Below are positions 42,602 to 51,817 of a stretch of 64,000 bases of DNA, piece after piece. The position numbers were made by a program, and so were the translations under genes. The notes under the pieces are model-generated. The model did not search any database. It was not told where the DNA came from and saw only the letters and a program-made list of their open reading frames with translations. Source of the DNA: VXMO01 sp965205915 (lineage in GTDB: Bacteria > Chloroflexota > Dehalococcoidia > UBA6926); assembly GCA_965205915.1 (NCBI GenBank), contig OZ242191.1:930001-994000 (forward strand), given 5' to 3'. Position 1 is the stretch's first letter. Every line of letters starts with the position of its first letter.

Positions 42602-43405
42602 GTGACCACATCTCCAGTTGGGCTTCCCCTAGCCATTTCAGGCCGAACGGCAGAGTCCGTCGTGCTTGAAGCAGCTCATTATGCCGGCAAGGTTCACCTG
42701 GAGTATTTCCGAAGTGACCACTTGGGAACACGCGAGAAGCGCCACGCGGATGTTGTGACTGACGTGGATATTGCCATCGAACACGAGGTGCGAGGATTGT
42801 TGATGCGGGAGTTCCCTTTCGCCGGTTTCCTGGGCGAGGAGACGGGAGAATCGGCGGGGGATTCCGAGTACACGTGGACAGTGGATCCAATCGACGGCAC
42901 TGCGAATTTCGTTCGGGGTATACCGCACTTCGCAACGACAATTGCGCTGCTCAAAGATGGCGCGCCGGTGTTGGGAATTACGTATGATGCTATTCGAAAA
43001 GACACGTTCTATGCTGTCGCCGGGCGGGGATTCACTCTGAACGGCGTGCTGATGAAACCGGACTATGCCACGAGCATCGAACAAGCGAATCTGGGTTTTG
43101 ACATTGGGCCGGAGGAGGATCTGAACGTTCGGGCCTTTGACATCATACGGGCATTGTTGCCGATGTATCGGGCACGGCTGTTGGGGTCAGGCGCGCTGGG
43201 GTTCGCGTATGCAGCAGCGGGTATCACAGACCTATATTTTCACCTGGCTCTCAAGCCGTGGGACGTGGCTGCCGGCCTGCTGTTTATTCAGGAGACGGCG
43301 GCAGACGCTGTTAGCATCGACTTTGACGGCGCGCCCGCGACACCATGGAGCGGGAGTTTCCTGGTGGGCGCTCGCAATCTATTGGAGCGTGTGCGAGGGG
43401 CGTGA
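42602..43405 (+). CDS. Inositol monophosphatase family protein
   Basis: 267 aa. Mg-dependent phosphatase: FLGEETGES near residue 79 (metal Glu), then WTVDPIDGTANFVRG near 97 (metal Asp), and the C-terminal LKPWDVAAGLLFIQE near 220 (third Asp). Substrate may be inositol phosphate, histidinol phosphate or another sugar phosphate. GTG start with AGGAGG eight nt upstream. Confidence 0.92.
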   Translation: MTTSPVGLPLAISGRTAESVVLEAAHYAGKVHLEYFRSDHLGTREKRHADVVTDVDIAIEHEVRGLLMREFPFAGFLGEETGESAGDSEYTWTVDPIDGTANFVRGIPHFATTIALLKDGAPVLGITYDAIRKDTFYAVAGRGFTLNGVLMKPDYATSIEQANLGFDIGPEEDLNVRAFDIIRALLPMYRARLLGSGALGFAYAAAGITDLYFHLALKPWDVAAGLLFIQETAADAVSIDFDGAPATPWSGSFLVGARNLLERVRGA

Positions 43406-43440
43406 GTGTCCACACCATCTGAATCTATTATTGAAGCGCA

Positions 43441-43719
43441 GTGATATACGGCTTCGCTGACACCAGGACTCGAAGATTCTTCGAAGGTCATCGTATTCAG
43501 GCCTTCGACCAAATTTCCAGGCAGGCATATAGACGTCTAGCTTTGCTGGACTCTGCGGAGTCGTTGCAAGATCTCGCAGCGGTGCGAGGCAATAGATTGG
43601 AGACCCTACGAGGAGATAGGTCTGGCCAGCACAGTGTCCGTATCAATATACAGTGGAGAATCTGCTTTCGATGGGGCGGAGACGGTCCATACGACGTTGA
43701 GATAGTAGACTATCACTAG
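43441..43719 (+). CDS. higB: HigB-type toxin (RelE superfamily)
   Basis: 92 aa. Killer-protein fold: ADTRTRRFFEGHR near the N-terminus, LRGDRSGQHSVRINIQWRIC in the middle and DVEIVDYH at the end, the pattern of HigB/RelE-like ribosome-dependent RNases. GTG start. As in other higBA loci the toxin precedes the antitoxin; 17 nt separate them. Confidence 0.93.
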   Translation: MIYGFADTRTRRFFEGHRIQAFDQISRQAYRRLALLDSAESLQDLAAVRGNRLETLRGDRSGQHSVRINIQWRICFRWGGDGPYDVEIVDYH

Positions 43720-43736
43720 GAATCAGGAGCATCACA

Positions 43737-44042
43737 ATGACAGAGATTAAGAACGGTATTCCGCCGATTCATCCGGGTGAGATTCTCGCAGATGAGCTCG
43801 AAGAGCTGGGGAAATCTTCCGACGACTTCGCGTCGGCGCTGGCGGTGAGCCCACACACCATTAGAGAGGTCCTCGCCTGCAAGGAAAGTGTCACCGCCGA
43901 TCTGGCCCTGAGACTTGGCCGGTATTTCTCCAGCGGTCCGCACATGTGGCTGAATCTGCAGAAGACTTATGACCTACGAGTGGCTGAAATAGCGTCGGGT
44001 GACGACATTGCCCGGGAAGTGACGCCACTCAAGGAGCCATAG
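43737..44042 (+). CDS. higA: HigA-type antitoxin
   Basis: 101 aa. XRE-type helix-turn-helix (EELGKSSDDFASALAVSPHT then IREVLACKESVTADLALRLG) after the family start IPPIHPGEILADE. Expected to bind HigB and repress the operon. A bidirectional terminator follows. Confidence 0.94.
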   Translation: MTEIKNGIPPIHPGEILADELEELGKSSDDFASALAVSPHTIREVLACKESVTADLALRLGRYFSSGPHMWLNLQKTYDLRVAEIASGDDIAREVTPLKEP

Positions 44043-44075
44043 AGACGTCGCAAAGATCCACCGGCCAAAAACTCA

Positions 44076-44109
44076 GGCGGGCGGCCCGTAATGGGCCGCC
44101 CGCCTTTTT
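44076..44109. terminator. Bidirectional terminator
   Basis: A 12-bp stem GGCGGGCGGCCC/GGGCCGCCCGCC with a 5-nt loop, followed by TTTTT on the plus strand and, after TGAG, TTTTT on the minus strand. It serves higA and the convergent acyl-CoA dehydrogenase operon. Confidence 0.88.
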
Positions 44110-44150
44110 GTTCCTGTTGGAACGGTGGCGATAACTAGCTGTCAGTAGGG

Positions 44151-45275
44151 CTAGATGTTCATCGCCTGCGCGACGCGCTCACGGTGGTAGTCGCCATCGC
44201 CGAAGGAGACCTCCCACGCCTTGAGTCGGCGTGTGAAGAGCTGCAGGTCGTGCTCTTGCGTGAAGCCGATTGCGCCGTGGCACTGGTGGGCCGTTGCCGC
44301 CACACGCTGCGCTGAATCGCTGACCCACGCCTTCGCGGATGAAACCTCCAGATCGGAGGACAGGCCCTCGCCCAGCCGCCAAATCGCCTGGTAGGTGATG
44401 AAGCGGGAGCCGTCGACATCAGTCGCCATGTTCGCGCAGTAGTGCTGAATGGCCTGGAAGGAACCAATCGGCCGACCGAACTGCACGCGATTCTTCACGT
44501 ACTCAACGGTCATGTCCAGAACCTCTTGCAGCGCGCCAACCATCTGGCAGCAGCGAAGGGCTGCGCCCTTCTGCAGCAGCAGGCGCAGGACGGACCAGCC
44601 GTTTCCGGCCTCGCCCAACACGTTGGCCGCCGGGACGGAGACGTTGTTGAACGTCACTTCGCACTGATTGTCGGTTGCGATGGTCTTCAGTTTGTCGACC
44701 GAGACGCCGTTACTCTGGGCATCGACCAGGAGCAGCGTGACGCCATCCTCGCCGGAGCCGCCTGTGCGGGCTGCAACCAGCAGGTAGTCGGCAGCGTGAG
44801 CGTTTTCAACGAACATCTTGGTGCCGTTGAGCGTGTAGCTGTCGCCGGAGGCGGTCGCCTGAAGGTTGATGCCGTTTGCATCGAGGCGGGAATACGGCTC
44901 AAGAATGGCGGTAGTGGCGATGAGATCGCCCGCTGCGATTCTGGGCAAATACTCGGCCTTCTGCGCGTCAGAGCCGGCGTCAAGGATGCCGACTGTAACG
45001 AGCGCGGTGTTGAAGAACGGGCCGGGCATGACGCCGTGACCAACCTCTTCCATAAGGATGCCGAGATCGACCAAGCTTTGGCCGGTGCCGCCATGCTCCT
45101 CAGGAACGATCAGGCCGAGCCATCCGACCTGAGCTATCTTCTGCCACATTTCTGCGGTGAAACCGCGATCATCTTCTTCCATGTCGCGGACGAAAGTGCG
45201 CGGCGTCTCCTGCTCGATGAAATCGCGGGCCATCGAGCGCAGCATTTCCTGATCTTCAGTAAGTCCCAGATCCAT
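44151..45275 (-). CDS. Acyl-CoA dehydrogenase (FadE-like, short)
   Basis: 374 aa. FAD flavoenzyme forming a 2,3-double bond in acyl-CoA. N-terminal helical domain (LTEDQEMLRSMARDFIEQE), middle beta domain (IATTAILEP, GTKMFVENAHAADYLLVAA) and C-terminal helical domain (KAWVSDSAQRVAATAHQCHG then AIGFTQEHDLQLF). It differs from the five other paralogues here: it lacks their RGLGLPR ending. Last gene of the unit running from 47816 to 44151. AGGAGGG precedes the start. Confidence 0.92.
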   Translation of the reverse strand: MDLGLTEDQEMLRSMARDFIEQETPRTFVRDMEEDDRGFTAEMWQKIAQVGWLGLIVPEEHGGTGQSLVDLGILMEEVGHGVMPGPFFNTALVTVGILDAGSDAQKAEYLPRIAAGDLIATTAILEPYSRLDANGINLQATASGDSYTLNGTKMFVENAHAADYLLVAARTGGSGEDGVTLLLVDAQSNGVSVDKLKTIATDNQCEVTFNNVSVPAANVLGEAGNGWSVLRLLLQKGAALRCCQMVGALQEVLDMTVEYVKNRVQFGRPIGSFQAIQHYCANMATDVDGSRFITYQAIWRLGEGLSSDLEVSSAKAWVSDSAQRVAATAHQCHGAIGFTQEHDLQLFTRRLKAWEVSFGDGDYHRERVAQAMNI

Positions 45276-45353
45276 TTCCCCCTCCTGTCATTCCCTTGCT
45301 CTGTCTGCTGTTCCCCGTAAGGCGGGATTCTCTATCTGTCTTGTTGGTTGCCC

Positions 45354-46571
45354 CTAGCGCGGCAGGCCTAGGCCTCGCTGCGCGATGATGTTCTTTTGGA
45401 TCTCGCGCGTGCCGCCACCGATGCTGGTGCCGATGGACTGCCAACCACGCGCCGGGAGGAAGCCATCGTCCGGCAACGGGAAGCGCTTGCCGTTCGTCGG
45501 CAACAGGTTGCCGTAACCGTCCATAATCTGCGCGAGGCCTCGATAGATGTGCTGGAACAGCTCATCACCGAAGAACTTGACCATTGAGGATTCCTTCTGC
45601 GGAATCATCCCTTCGCTCTGCATCCAGCCGACGCGGTAGCACAGGGAGCGCAGCGTCTCGATCTCGATGCGCCATTCGGCGAGGCGCTGGCGAATCTCCG
45701 CACGGTCGATCGGCGTATCGCCACCCTCGTCGCGTACCATTCCGCACCAGGTGATGAACTGCTCCAGTGTTCGGAGCAACTGCGCCGGACGCCCGACGTT
45801 GGATCGCTCAAAGGAGAGGGTTGTCATCGCGGCGTACCAGCCACGGTTCTCCTCACCGATGATGTTGTTGGCCGGCACGCGCCAATTTTCCATGAACAAC
45901 TCATCCCATCGATGGTTGCCGGTGCCGTCCTCAATGCCGCGAACCTGGACACCGGGCATATAGTTGCCGTCCTCGTCCTTGAGGCGCGCCAGCAGATAGG
46001 TGATTCCTCGATGCTTTGGCGCGTCCGGGTCCGTTCGCACGAGGATGTGTATCCAGTCGTTGCGATACGTTCCCCAAATCTTCTGGCCGCTGACCACGTA
46101 GTCATCGCCATCGCGGACTGCGCGAGTCTTGAGACCGGCGAGGTCAGAGCCGGCGTCCGGCTCCGAGAATCCTTGGGAGAACTCGATGTCCGCGTTCGCG
46201 ATCTGCGGCAGGAAGAGTTGCTTCTGCCACTCCTGCCCATGCACCATCAGGACCGGCGCCACGAGGCCGCCGCCGACCGCCGCGGGCGCATCGTTATAGG
46301 ACATCACCTCTCGGTATGCCAATTGTTTCTCAATAGAGGCATCCTGTCCGCCGTACTCGCTGGGCCAGTGCATGGTGTACCAGCCCTTGCCAATAAGTTT
46401 CTTGGCGAACTGCCGGGCCACTTCATGGCCCGCCTCGCGCTCTTCCTCTTTGCCGTGCCAGCCCGCCAGGCCACCCGTCAGGTCGTAGCCCGGGTTCTGC
46501 CATTCGCTCTTGACGAATGCATCCGCCTCGTCCCGGATTGCCTGGGCTTCCGCCGAAAATCGAAAGTCCAC
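45354..46571 (-). CDS. Acyl-CoA dehydrogenase, RGLGLPR type
   Basis: 405 aa. N-terminal helical domain, then MHWPSEYGGQDASIEKQLAY, the FAD/substrate middle domain with FSQGFSEPDAGSDLAGLKTR and VSGQKIWGTYRN, and the C-terminal helical bundle. The end GGGTREIQKNIIAQRGLGLP is shared with four other paralogues. GTG start with AGGAG six nt upstream. It lies 43 nt behind the paralogue at 46614. Substrate unknown; the family is broad. Confidence 0.92.
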   Translation of the reverse strand: MDFRFSAEAQAIRDEADAFVKSEWQNPGYDLTGGLAGWHGKEEEREAGHEVARQFAKKLIGKGWYTMHWPSEYGGQDASIEKQLAYREVMSYNDAPAAVGGGLVAPVLMVHGQEWQKQLFLPQIANADIEFSQGFSEPDAGSDLAGLKTRAVRDGDDYVVSGQKIWGTYRNDWIHILVRTDPDAPKHRGITYLLARLKDEDGNYMPGVQVRGIEDGTGNHRWDELFMENWRVPANNIIGEENRGWYAAMTTLSFERSNVGRPAQLLRTLEQFITWCGMVRDEGGDTPIDRAEIRQRLAEWRIEIETLRSLCYRVGWMQSEGMIPQKESSMVKFFGDELFQHIYRGLAQIMDGYGNLLPTNGKRFPLPDDGFLPARGWQSIGTSIGGGTREIQKNIIAQRGLGLPR

Positions 46572-46613
46572 ACTCTGCTCCTTTGCCTATCCCCTCATGG
46601 CGTGTGTCGTGGT

Positions 46614-47816
46614 CTACCGGGGCAAGCCAAGACCTCGCTGCGCGATTATCTGGCGTTGCACCTCGGTTGTGCCACCGGCAACGCTCAGAGTGCCAGACAT
46701 GAAAGCCCGATTATTGAGGAATCCCTCGTTTGGGAGATCGATACGCTCCTGCGTCGGAAGCAGGTTGCTGTACTCCTGCAGGCCGCGCGCAAGGGTTTTC
46801 ATGGTCTTCTGGTACTGGACGTCCGCCCACAGCTTGCTCATGGACGATTCCTTTTGCGGAATCTCGCCGCGGCTCTGCATCCAGCCGACGCGGTACGCAA
46901 TCATGCGCAGCGTCTCAATCTCAATGCGGAGGTTGGCGATCTGATGGCGGAAAGGCGCGTCATCCAGCGGGCTGAAGCCCCGCGTCGCCTTCAAGTTCCG
47001 GCAGAACGCGATGTATTCCTCAATCTGGCGCTGCATGGTGGCGGGCGCCTGGATATTGGAGCGCTCAAAGGAGAGCGTGGTCATTGCCGTGTACCATCCA
47101 CGGTTTTCCTCTCCGAGAATGTACCGAGCCGGCACGCGCCAGTTCTCCATGAACAGCTCATCCCAGCGATGCCGGCCGAGCGCGTCAGGAATCTTGCGCA
47201 CCTGCACTCCCGGCATGAACTCACCATCCGCGTCCTTGAGGGGCGCAAGCAGATAAGTGATGCCGCGGTGCTTGGGGGCGTCCGGGTCCGTACGAACCAG
47301 GATATGAATCCATGGGTTTCGGTACGTGCCCCAGATCTTCTGGCCGCTGATCAGATAATCGTCACCATCACGGACGGCGCGCGTCTGAAGCGAACCGAGG
47401 TCAGAACCGGCATCGGGTTCTGAGAAACCCTGGGAAAACTCGAGGTCTGCGTTGGCGATGCCCGGTAGGAACTCATCCTGCATCCATTTGGGAGCGGCGA
47501 GCATCAGGACGGGAGCTACAAGGCCCCCGCCAAGCGATGCAGGCGCGCCTGCATAGGACATCGCCTCCCGGTACGCCAGTTGCACCTCAATGGGCGCGTC
47601 CTGGCCGCCGAACTCCTTGGGCCAGTGCATCGTCCACCAGCCCTTGTTGACGAGCTTCTTCTCGAATTGGTTGATCGCCTCTTCGGCCTCATCAACCTGA
47701 TGATGCCAGTTGACCAGTATCTGGGTGTCCCAGTTGCCTGGCTCCCACTCTTTCCTGGTGAACTCAATAGCCTCTTGCTGTATCTGCCGTGCCTCAGGCG
47801 TAAATCGGAAGTCCAT
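46614..47816 (-). CDS. Acyl-CoA dehydrogenase, RGLGLPR type
   Basis: 400 aa. Closest in this window to the 405-aa paralogue behind it: MHWPKEFGGQDAPIEVQLAY, LEFSQGFSEPDAGSDLGSL, LISGQKIWGTYRNPW, and an end GGTTEVQRQIIAQRGLGLPR. GGGGGAG lies seven nt before the ATG. First gene of a three-gene acyl-CoA dehydrogenase unit (this, 45354, 44151), suggesting a heteromeric enzyme or a tandem expansion. Confidence 0.92.
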   Translation of the reverse strand: MDFRFTPEARQIQQEAIEFTRKEWEPGNWDTQILVNWHHQVDEAEEAINQFEKKLVNKGWWTMHWPKEFGGQDAPIEVQLAYREAMSYAGAPASLGGGLVAPVLMLAAPKWMQDEFLPGIANADLEFSQGFSEPDAGSDLGSLQTRAVRDGDDYLISGQKIWGTYRNPWIHILVRTDPDAPKHRGITYLLAPLKDADGEFMPGVQVRKIPDALGRHRWDELFMENWRVPARYILGEENRGWYTAMTTLSFERSNIQAPATMQRQIEEYIAFCRNLKATRGFSPLDDAPFRHQIANLRIEIETLRMIAYRVGWMQSRGEIPQKESSMSKLWADVQYQKTMKTLARGLQEYSNLLPTQERIDLPNEGFLNNRAFMSGTLSVAGGTTEVQRQIIAQRGLGLPR

Positions 47817-48095
47817 TCGGACGTCTCCCCCTCTTTTTTAACCCACCATGCGCCGCGTGACGGCCAGCGAGTTACTCCCCTGACTTAACAGGTGAACGAT
47901 AGCACGGGGGCGATTCAACGTAAAGCCTTCGAGCTCCTTTGGGGCGCTCTCAGGACTGGGCCGGCGTCCAATCTCGAGTGGCAGTGGGGGGTTAGTTTCC
48001 GTCCCTCGCGATCCCAACGCGACCATCTTCGGAGGCTCTTTCCGCAGCAGAGGAGCTTGTTTGCGCTTTCGGTAATGGGAGAGACAGATTCTCCG

Positions 48096-49328
48096 CTAGG
48101 GCCGAGGCGCCGGACCAAGCACTCTGTATTTTCTATCCTCAGTTCTTTCTGCGACCGGCAAGACCTCCACGACGACGCGCGACAGCCCTACAACCTCGCC
48201 ATTGGCATCAAAGCTGTAGTTTTCGCCAATCGCGCCGCTCCATGTGATGTCATACAGGCAATCACGAAAACCGTCCGCGTCCTTGTCATCGCCCGTTTGC
48301 TTGAGGCACTCGGCTGCGATGTACACATCGTCATAGGCGGATCCCAGATGCCACGGCAATGTGACATAGCTGTAGCGTTCCATGAAGTCCGCGAGGACCT
48401 CCCGCGCTTTTTCGTTGTCCGGGTCGAGGTCAGCCGTGATTGACTTCATCCCGGTCGCGGCATCGCCTGCGATGTCCAGGGCCGTCGTTCCCACTGACAC
48501 GGTTTCAGCATAGATCGGGCCCCTGTACCCAACTTCCCGGGCCTGTTTCACAATGGCGCCCGCAGAGAATTCAGACTGAGGAGCTATGTGGAGGGCATCG
48601 GGATTGACAGCGAAGAGCTTGGCCAGCTGGGTCCTGAAATCGATGGTGTCGGACTGATACTTCTCAGCGGCCACTGCGCGGCCCCCACGCTGTTCGAACT
48701 GGGCAACCGATGTACGCCGGACACCCTCGGCGTAGTCGGTGGTCTCGGTAATAGTGGCAAGCGTGCGTATTCCATCTTCCCAAAGGGTGTTTCCGGTATC
48801 GATGCCAACCTCGACATCGCTGATCTGCGTTCGAAATATGTAATCGCCGGCGTTGGCGATGTCCGGGTTGCTTGCCAGACCGGAGAAGAGAATAACTCCG
48901 TCCGCCTCGGCCAGCGGAGCGACAGCGAGCATTGCGCTGCTGCATGAGGGGCCCAGGATGATTCTTAAACCATCAACCTTGGTCAACTTGTTATAGGCGG
49001 AGATCGCATCCTGAGCGCCGCACTTGGAATCTTCGACGACGAACTCCAGCATGCGGCCATTGATGCCGCCCCCAGCGTTAATCTCGTCGGCGGCCATCTG
49101 CTTGGCCTGACTTGCCACCGTGCCATAAGTCTCTCCGGGGCCGGTCAACGATTCCATGACGCCAATCCGGAATGGCGCAGCTTGATCGGCGGCGTCTCCA
49201 CCGCTACATGCGGCGGCGATCACAGCAAGGGCGGCGATCACGCCTAGAGCAAACCGAAAAAGCCTAGCGTGGCTTGTGACGTAGATCATCTTCAGTGAGT
49301 GGGGGTTTGATGGCATGGTTGCCCTCAT
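48096..49328 (-). CDS. Branched-chain amino-acid-type ABC binding lipoprotein
   Basis: 410 aa. Periplasmic-binding-protein type 1 (LivK family): IGVMESLTGPGETYGTVASQ after the lipobox IAAAC (Cys near residue 42). The solute domain has VEDSKCGAQDAISAYNKL, RIILGPSCSSAMLAVAP and DIANAGDYIFRTQ. No permease or ATPase genes of the Liv type are in the window, so the partner transporter is elsewhere or the protein is a sensor. It reads in the same direction as the acyl-CoA dehydrogenase unit, 279 nt upstream of it. The substrate may be an organic acid or amide rather than an amino acid. Confidence 0.88.
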   Translation of the reverse strand: MRATMPSNPHSLKMIYVTSHARLFRFALGVIAALAVIAAACSGGDAADQAAPFRIGVMESLTGPGETYGTVASQAKQMAADEINAGGGINGRMLEFVVEDSKCGAQDAISAYNKLTKVDGLRIILGPSCSSAMLAVAPLAEADGVILFSGLASNPDIANAGDYIFRTQISDVEVGIDTGNTLWEDGIRTLATITETTDYAEGVRRTSVAQFEQRGGRAVAAEKYQSDTIDFRTQLAKLFAVNPDALHIAPQSEFSAGAIVKQAREVGYRGPIYAETVSVGTTALDIAGDAATGMKSITADLDPDNEKAREVLADFMERYSYVTLPWHLGSAYDDVYIAAECLKQTGDDKDADGFRDCLYDITWSGAIGENYSFDANGEVVGLSRVVVEVLPVAERTEDRKYRVLGPAPRP

Positions 49329-49487
49329 CGGCCTTCAAGTGCGTATCTGCGAATCAGTCTACAGTTCCAGGACATGTAGTCATTCGGCACATATCAGCGC
49401 GAGCCAGTCATGGGGCGCCTAATGGACGGTGACATGTGGGCATGGTAAAGCCTTGCGCGTCACACTGCCCACGTCCACTATTGGCCA

Positions 49488-50780
49488 ATGGACGGGCCAA
49501 TCACATTTCTGAACACGATGGCGGCGGTGCTGGCCTTTGCGGCGATTGCCAGCTATATCAACCACCGATTTCTGCGTCTTCCCACAACTGTCGCTCTCAT
49601 GTCGATGGCGCTTGTTGCTTCCTTGGCGCTCGTTGCCGCGGGGGGGCTCGGCATTATCGAGACGGAGCGGGCCCAGGACATTGTTGAGGACATCGCATTC
49701 GATGAGGTGGTTCTCCACGGCCTGCTTGGCTACCTGCTTTTCGCGGGCGCGCTCCACATCAACCTCACGCGGCTGCGCGCGGCGATTGCACCCGTCGCGA
49801 CACTTGCCACAGTCGGCGTGCTCATATCCGCGGCGACGGCAGGGACGCTGTTCTGGCTCATCGCCCGGGTTCTGGGCTTAGACCTCCCCTACATCTACGC
49901 CCTCGTCTTTGGCGCGCTCATCGCGCCGACTGACCCCGTCGCCGTGCTCGGCATCCTCAAGGATGTACACGCGCCAAAGAGCATCGAGACGACGATTGCA
50001 AGCGAATCGCTGTTCAACGACGGCATCGGCGTCGTCGTCTTTCTGACCGTGCTGAGCGTCGCGGTAAGCGGGCATGACCCCAATGTGGGCGAGGTTCTGA
50101 GGTTCCTAACGGAGGAGGCGGTGGGGGGCGTTGTTCTCGGGCTTGTGCTAGGCGCGCTGTTGCTCTTTCTGATGCGCGGGATCGACGCGTACCAGGTGGA
50201 GGTGCTGCTGACGCTGGGATTCGTGTCCGGTGGCTATGTGCTCGCAACTGCCCTGCACTTCTCCGGCCCAATCACTGTTGTCGTGATGGGCATCATCGTC
50301 GGCAACTACGGGCGCGTAATGGCGATGTCCGAGGTGACGGCGGAGTATGTCGACCGATTCTGGGAATTGCTGGACGAAATCCTGAATTCCATCCTGTTCA
50401 TTCTCGTGGGTGTCGAGGTCATCATCATCAGCGTCACGGGAGAGCTGTTGGTGGCGGGCGTGCTTGCTATTGGGGCGGTACTGCTTGCCCGATTCGTGAG
50501 CATTGCCATACCCGCTGCCGCATTTCGAGCGGTGGGCAGCCGGAGATTCAGTCCCCGGACGGTCGCGATCCTCACGTGGGGCGGTCTGAAGGGAGGCATC
50601 TCCATCGCGCTGGCCCTCTCGATACCGGCGTCGGATGAACGCGACCTCGTGGTGACGGCGGCCTACGTTGTCGTCATCTTCTCCATCCTCGTGCAGGGGC
50701 TGACCTTTGGGCCGCTGGTAAGGAGGCTGGTGGGTGAGGAAGAGGAAGAGGCGGAAGACCCCCAAGCAGCACCCCACTAG
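49488..50780 (+). CDS. Sodium/proton antiporter, CPA1 family
   Basis: 430 aa, about 12 transmembrane helices. NhaP/CPA1 features: FGALIAPTDPVAVLGIL near residue 141, ESLFNDGIGVVVF near 167 (the ND motif residues that carry cations) and TWGGLKGGISIALALSI near 365. Exchanges Na+ or K+ for H+ for pH and salt control. Ends with an acidic tail (EEEEEAEDP). Divergent from the binding lipoprotein. Confidence 0.93.
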   Translation: MDGPITFLNTMAAVLAFAAIASYINHRFLRLPTTVALMSMALVASLALVAAGGLGIIETERAQDIVEDIAFDEVVLHGLLGYLLFAGALHINLTRLRAAIAPVATLATVGVLISAATAGTLFWLIARVLGLDLPYIYALVFGALIAPTDPVAVLGILKDVHAPKSIETTIASESLFNDGIGVVVFLTVLSVAVSGHDPNVGEVLRFLTEEAVGGVVLGLVLGALLLFLMRGIDAYQVEVLLTLGFVSGGYVLATALHFSGPITVVVMGIIVGNYGRVMAMSEVTAEYVDRFWELLDEILNSILFILVGVEVIIISVTGELLVAGVLAIGAVLLARFVSIAIPAAAFRAVGSRRFSPRTVAILTWGGLKGGISIALALSIPASDERDLVVTAAYVVVIFSILVQGLTFGPLVRRLVGEEEEEAEDPQAAPH

Positions 50781-50855
50781 GTTGATTTCAGCCAAGACTC
50801 ACGGTATTGCATAGCAAAGTAGAATGGTAGCCGTAGAGGGAGGTCACAGGGAACA

Positions 50856-51113
50856 ATGGCACTGAGCCGCAAGAAGCTACTCCGAATGGGCTTTGGTCTT
50901 AGCCGTCACCCATTTCTTGACGGAGTGGCTAGTATTTTCGACTTTACAGGAGTGCTCCATCGACCCGTAAGGACGGTGCCGCCGGAGATGGCCGAAAGCT
51001 ACGCAATGTGGGCCGCCTGGGCAAGTGTTGGGGACGCGATGAGAGAAGTCATGGATGAGTATCCACCTGAGCGGCTGCTAGCCGAGGACATGAGAGAGGC
51101 CAGTGCAGATTGA
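50856..51113 (+). CDS. Small hypothetical protein
   Basis: 85 aa. A basic N-terminus (ALSRKKLLRMGFGLSRHPFL) is followed by an acidic C-terminus. No transmembrane helix or known domain. Its TGA overlaps the TTG start of the DUF2335 gene (TTGA), so the two are translationally coupled and probably work together. Confidence 0.65.
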   Translation: MALSRKKLLRMGFGLSRHPFLDGVASIFDFTGVLHRPVRTVPPEMAESYAMWAAWASVGDAMREVMDEYPPERLLAEDMREASAD

Positions 51114-51598
51114 GGCAGGAGCGTCCAGATGACACATCTCCCGAAGAGCCGGGGGATTCCTCGGCTGAATTAAGCGAAGCGGGCGAGCGCCCTCAGACAA
51201 CTGACTCTACTGAACAGGCGTCGCTAACAGTTAGGGCAAGATGGCGTGGCCCCCTGCCTCCACCAAGTCAATTAGTAGCCTACAATGATGCGCTTCCAGA
51301 TGCCGCGGAGCGCATCCTCACAATGACTGAGAGATCTCACGCGCATCATCTCCAGATTCAAGACAAGCTCGTAGATAACAGCTATAAGCTAGCTCGCAAT
51401 GGGCAATTCTTAGGGCTATTGGTTGCGATTATCATTCTAGCCTTCGCCGCATTCGTCGGGTATCTGGGTTCAACTAACGTGGCGGGCCTCATCGCGGTGT
51501 TGGACGTCGCCGCAGTCACGGCGGTCTTTGTCTATAGCGGGATGGGTCATCAATCAAAGGCCGACACTGTCAACGACCACCTTGAGGACGACCACTGA
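51110..51598 (+). CDS. DUF2335 membrane protein
   Basis: 162 aa. DUF2335 features: PPSQLVAYNDALPDAAERIL then TMTERSHAHH, a coiled-coil stretch, and two C-terminal transmembrane helices (GLLVAIIILAFAAFVGYLG and LIAVLDVAAVTAVFVYSG). The N-terminal 55 residues are low-complexity and acidic. TTG start overlapping the previous stop. DUF2335 proteins occur in prophage and defence contexts, but their function is unknown. Confidence 0.8.
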   Translation: MRQERPDDTSPEEPGDSSAELSEAGERPQTTDSTEQASLTVRARWRGPLPPPSQLVAYNDALPDAAERILTMTERSHAHHLQIQDKLVDNSYKLARNGQFLGLLVAIIILAFAAFVGYLGSTNVAGLIAVLDVAAVTAVFVYSGMGHQSKADTVNDHLEDDH

Positions 51599-51768
51599 CC
51601 TAACCAGATTTGGCAGTATATTCACGCTTCCCCAGTGAGCGTATCGTCTGACCGATGCCTCCGGAAACGGGGGCGTCTCTCTTATGGGGAGTTCACACTT
51701 AGCCCATTGACCGAGGAAGGTCTGATGCGCCGACCTCCAGGTCCTGCGCTTCCGCGGGAATATCGAAA

Positions 51769-51792
51769 GGGGGCGGCCGTGAGGCCGCCCCC
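51769..51792 (-). terminator. Hairpin terminator of acyl-CoA dehydrogenase gene
   Basis: 10-bp stem GGGGGCGGCC/GGCCGCCCCC, loop GTGA. It lies 26 nt beyond the stop of the minus-strand gene and is followed there by TTTCGATATT. Confidence 0.75.
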
Positions 51793-51817
51793 TGTTCTTG
51801 TGATTGAGTCCTGGAAG

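Noticed and set aside
45287..45330. Further family A repeat copy
   Set aside because: GTCATTCCC and GGCGGGATTC are present but the centre is disrupted; at most a decayed copy.
45912..47423. 503-codon open frame antisense to two acyl-CoA dehydrogenase genes
   Set aside because: Both genes beneath have full motifs and ribosome sites; similar antisense frames lie opposite the other paralogues (51635-52777, 58029-58694, 62304-62987), as expected from shared codon use.
47817..48095. Hidden gene in the 279-nt gap upstream of the acyl-CoA dehydrogenase unit
   Set aside because: Frames on both strands lack start sites, ribosome sites and recognisable motifs; nothing supported.
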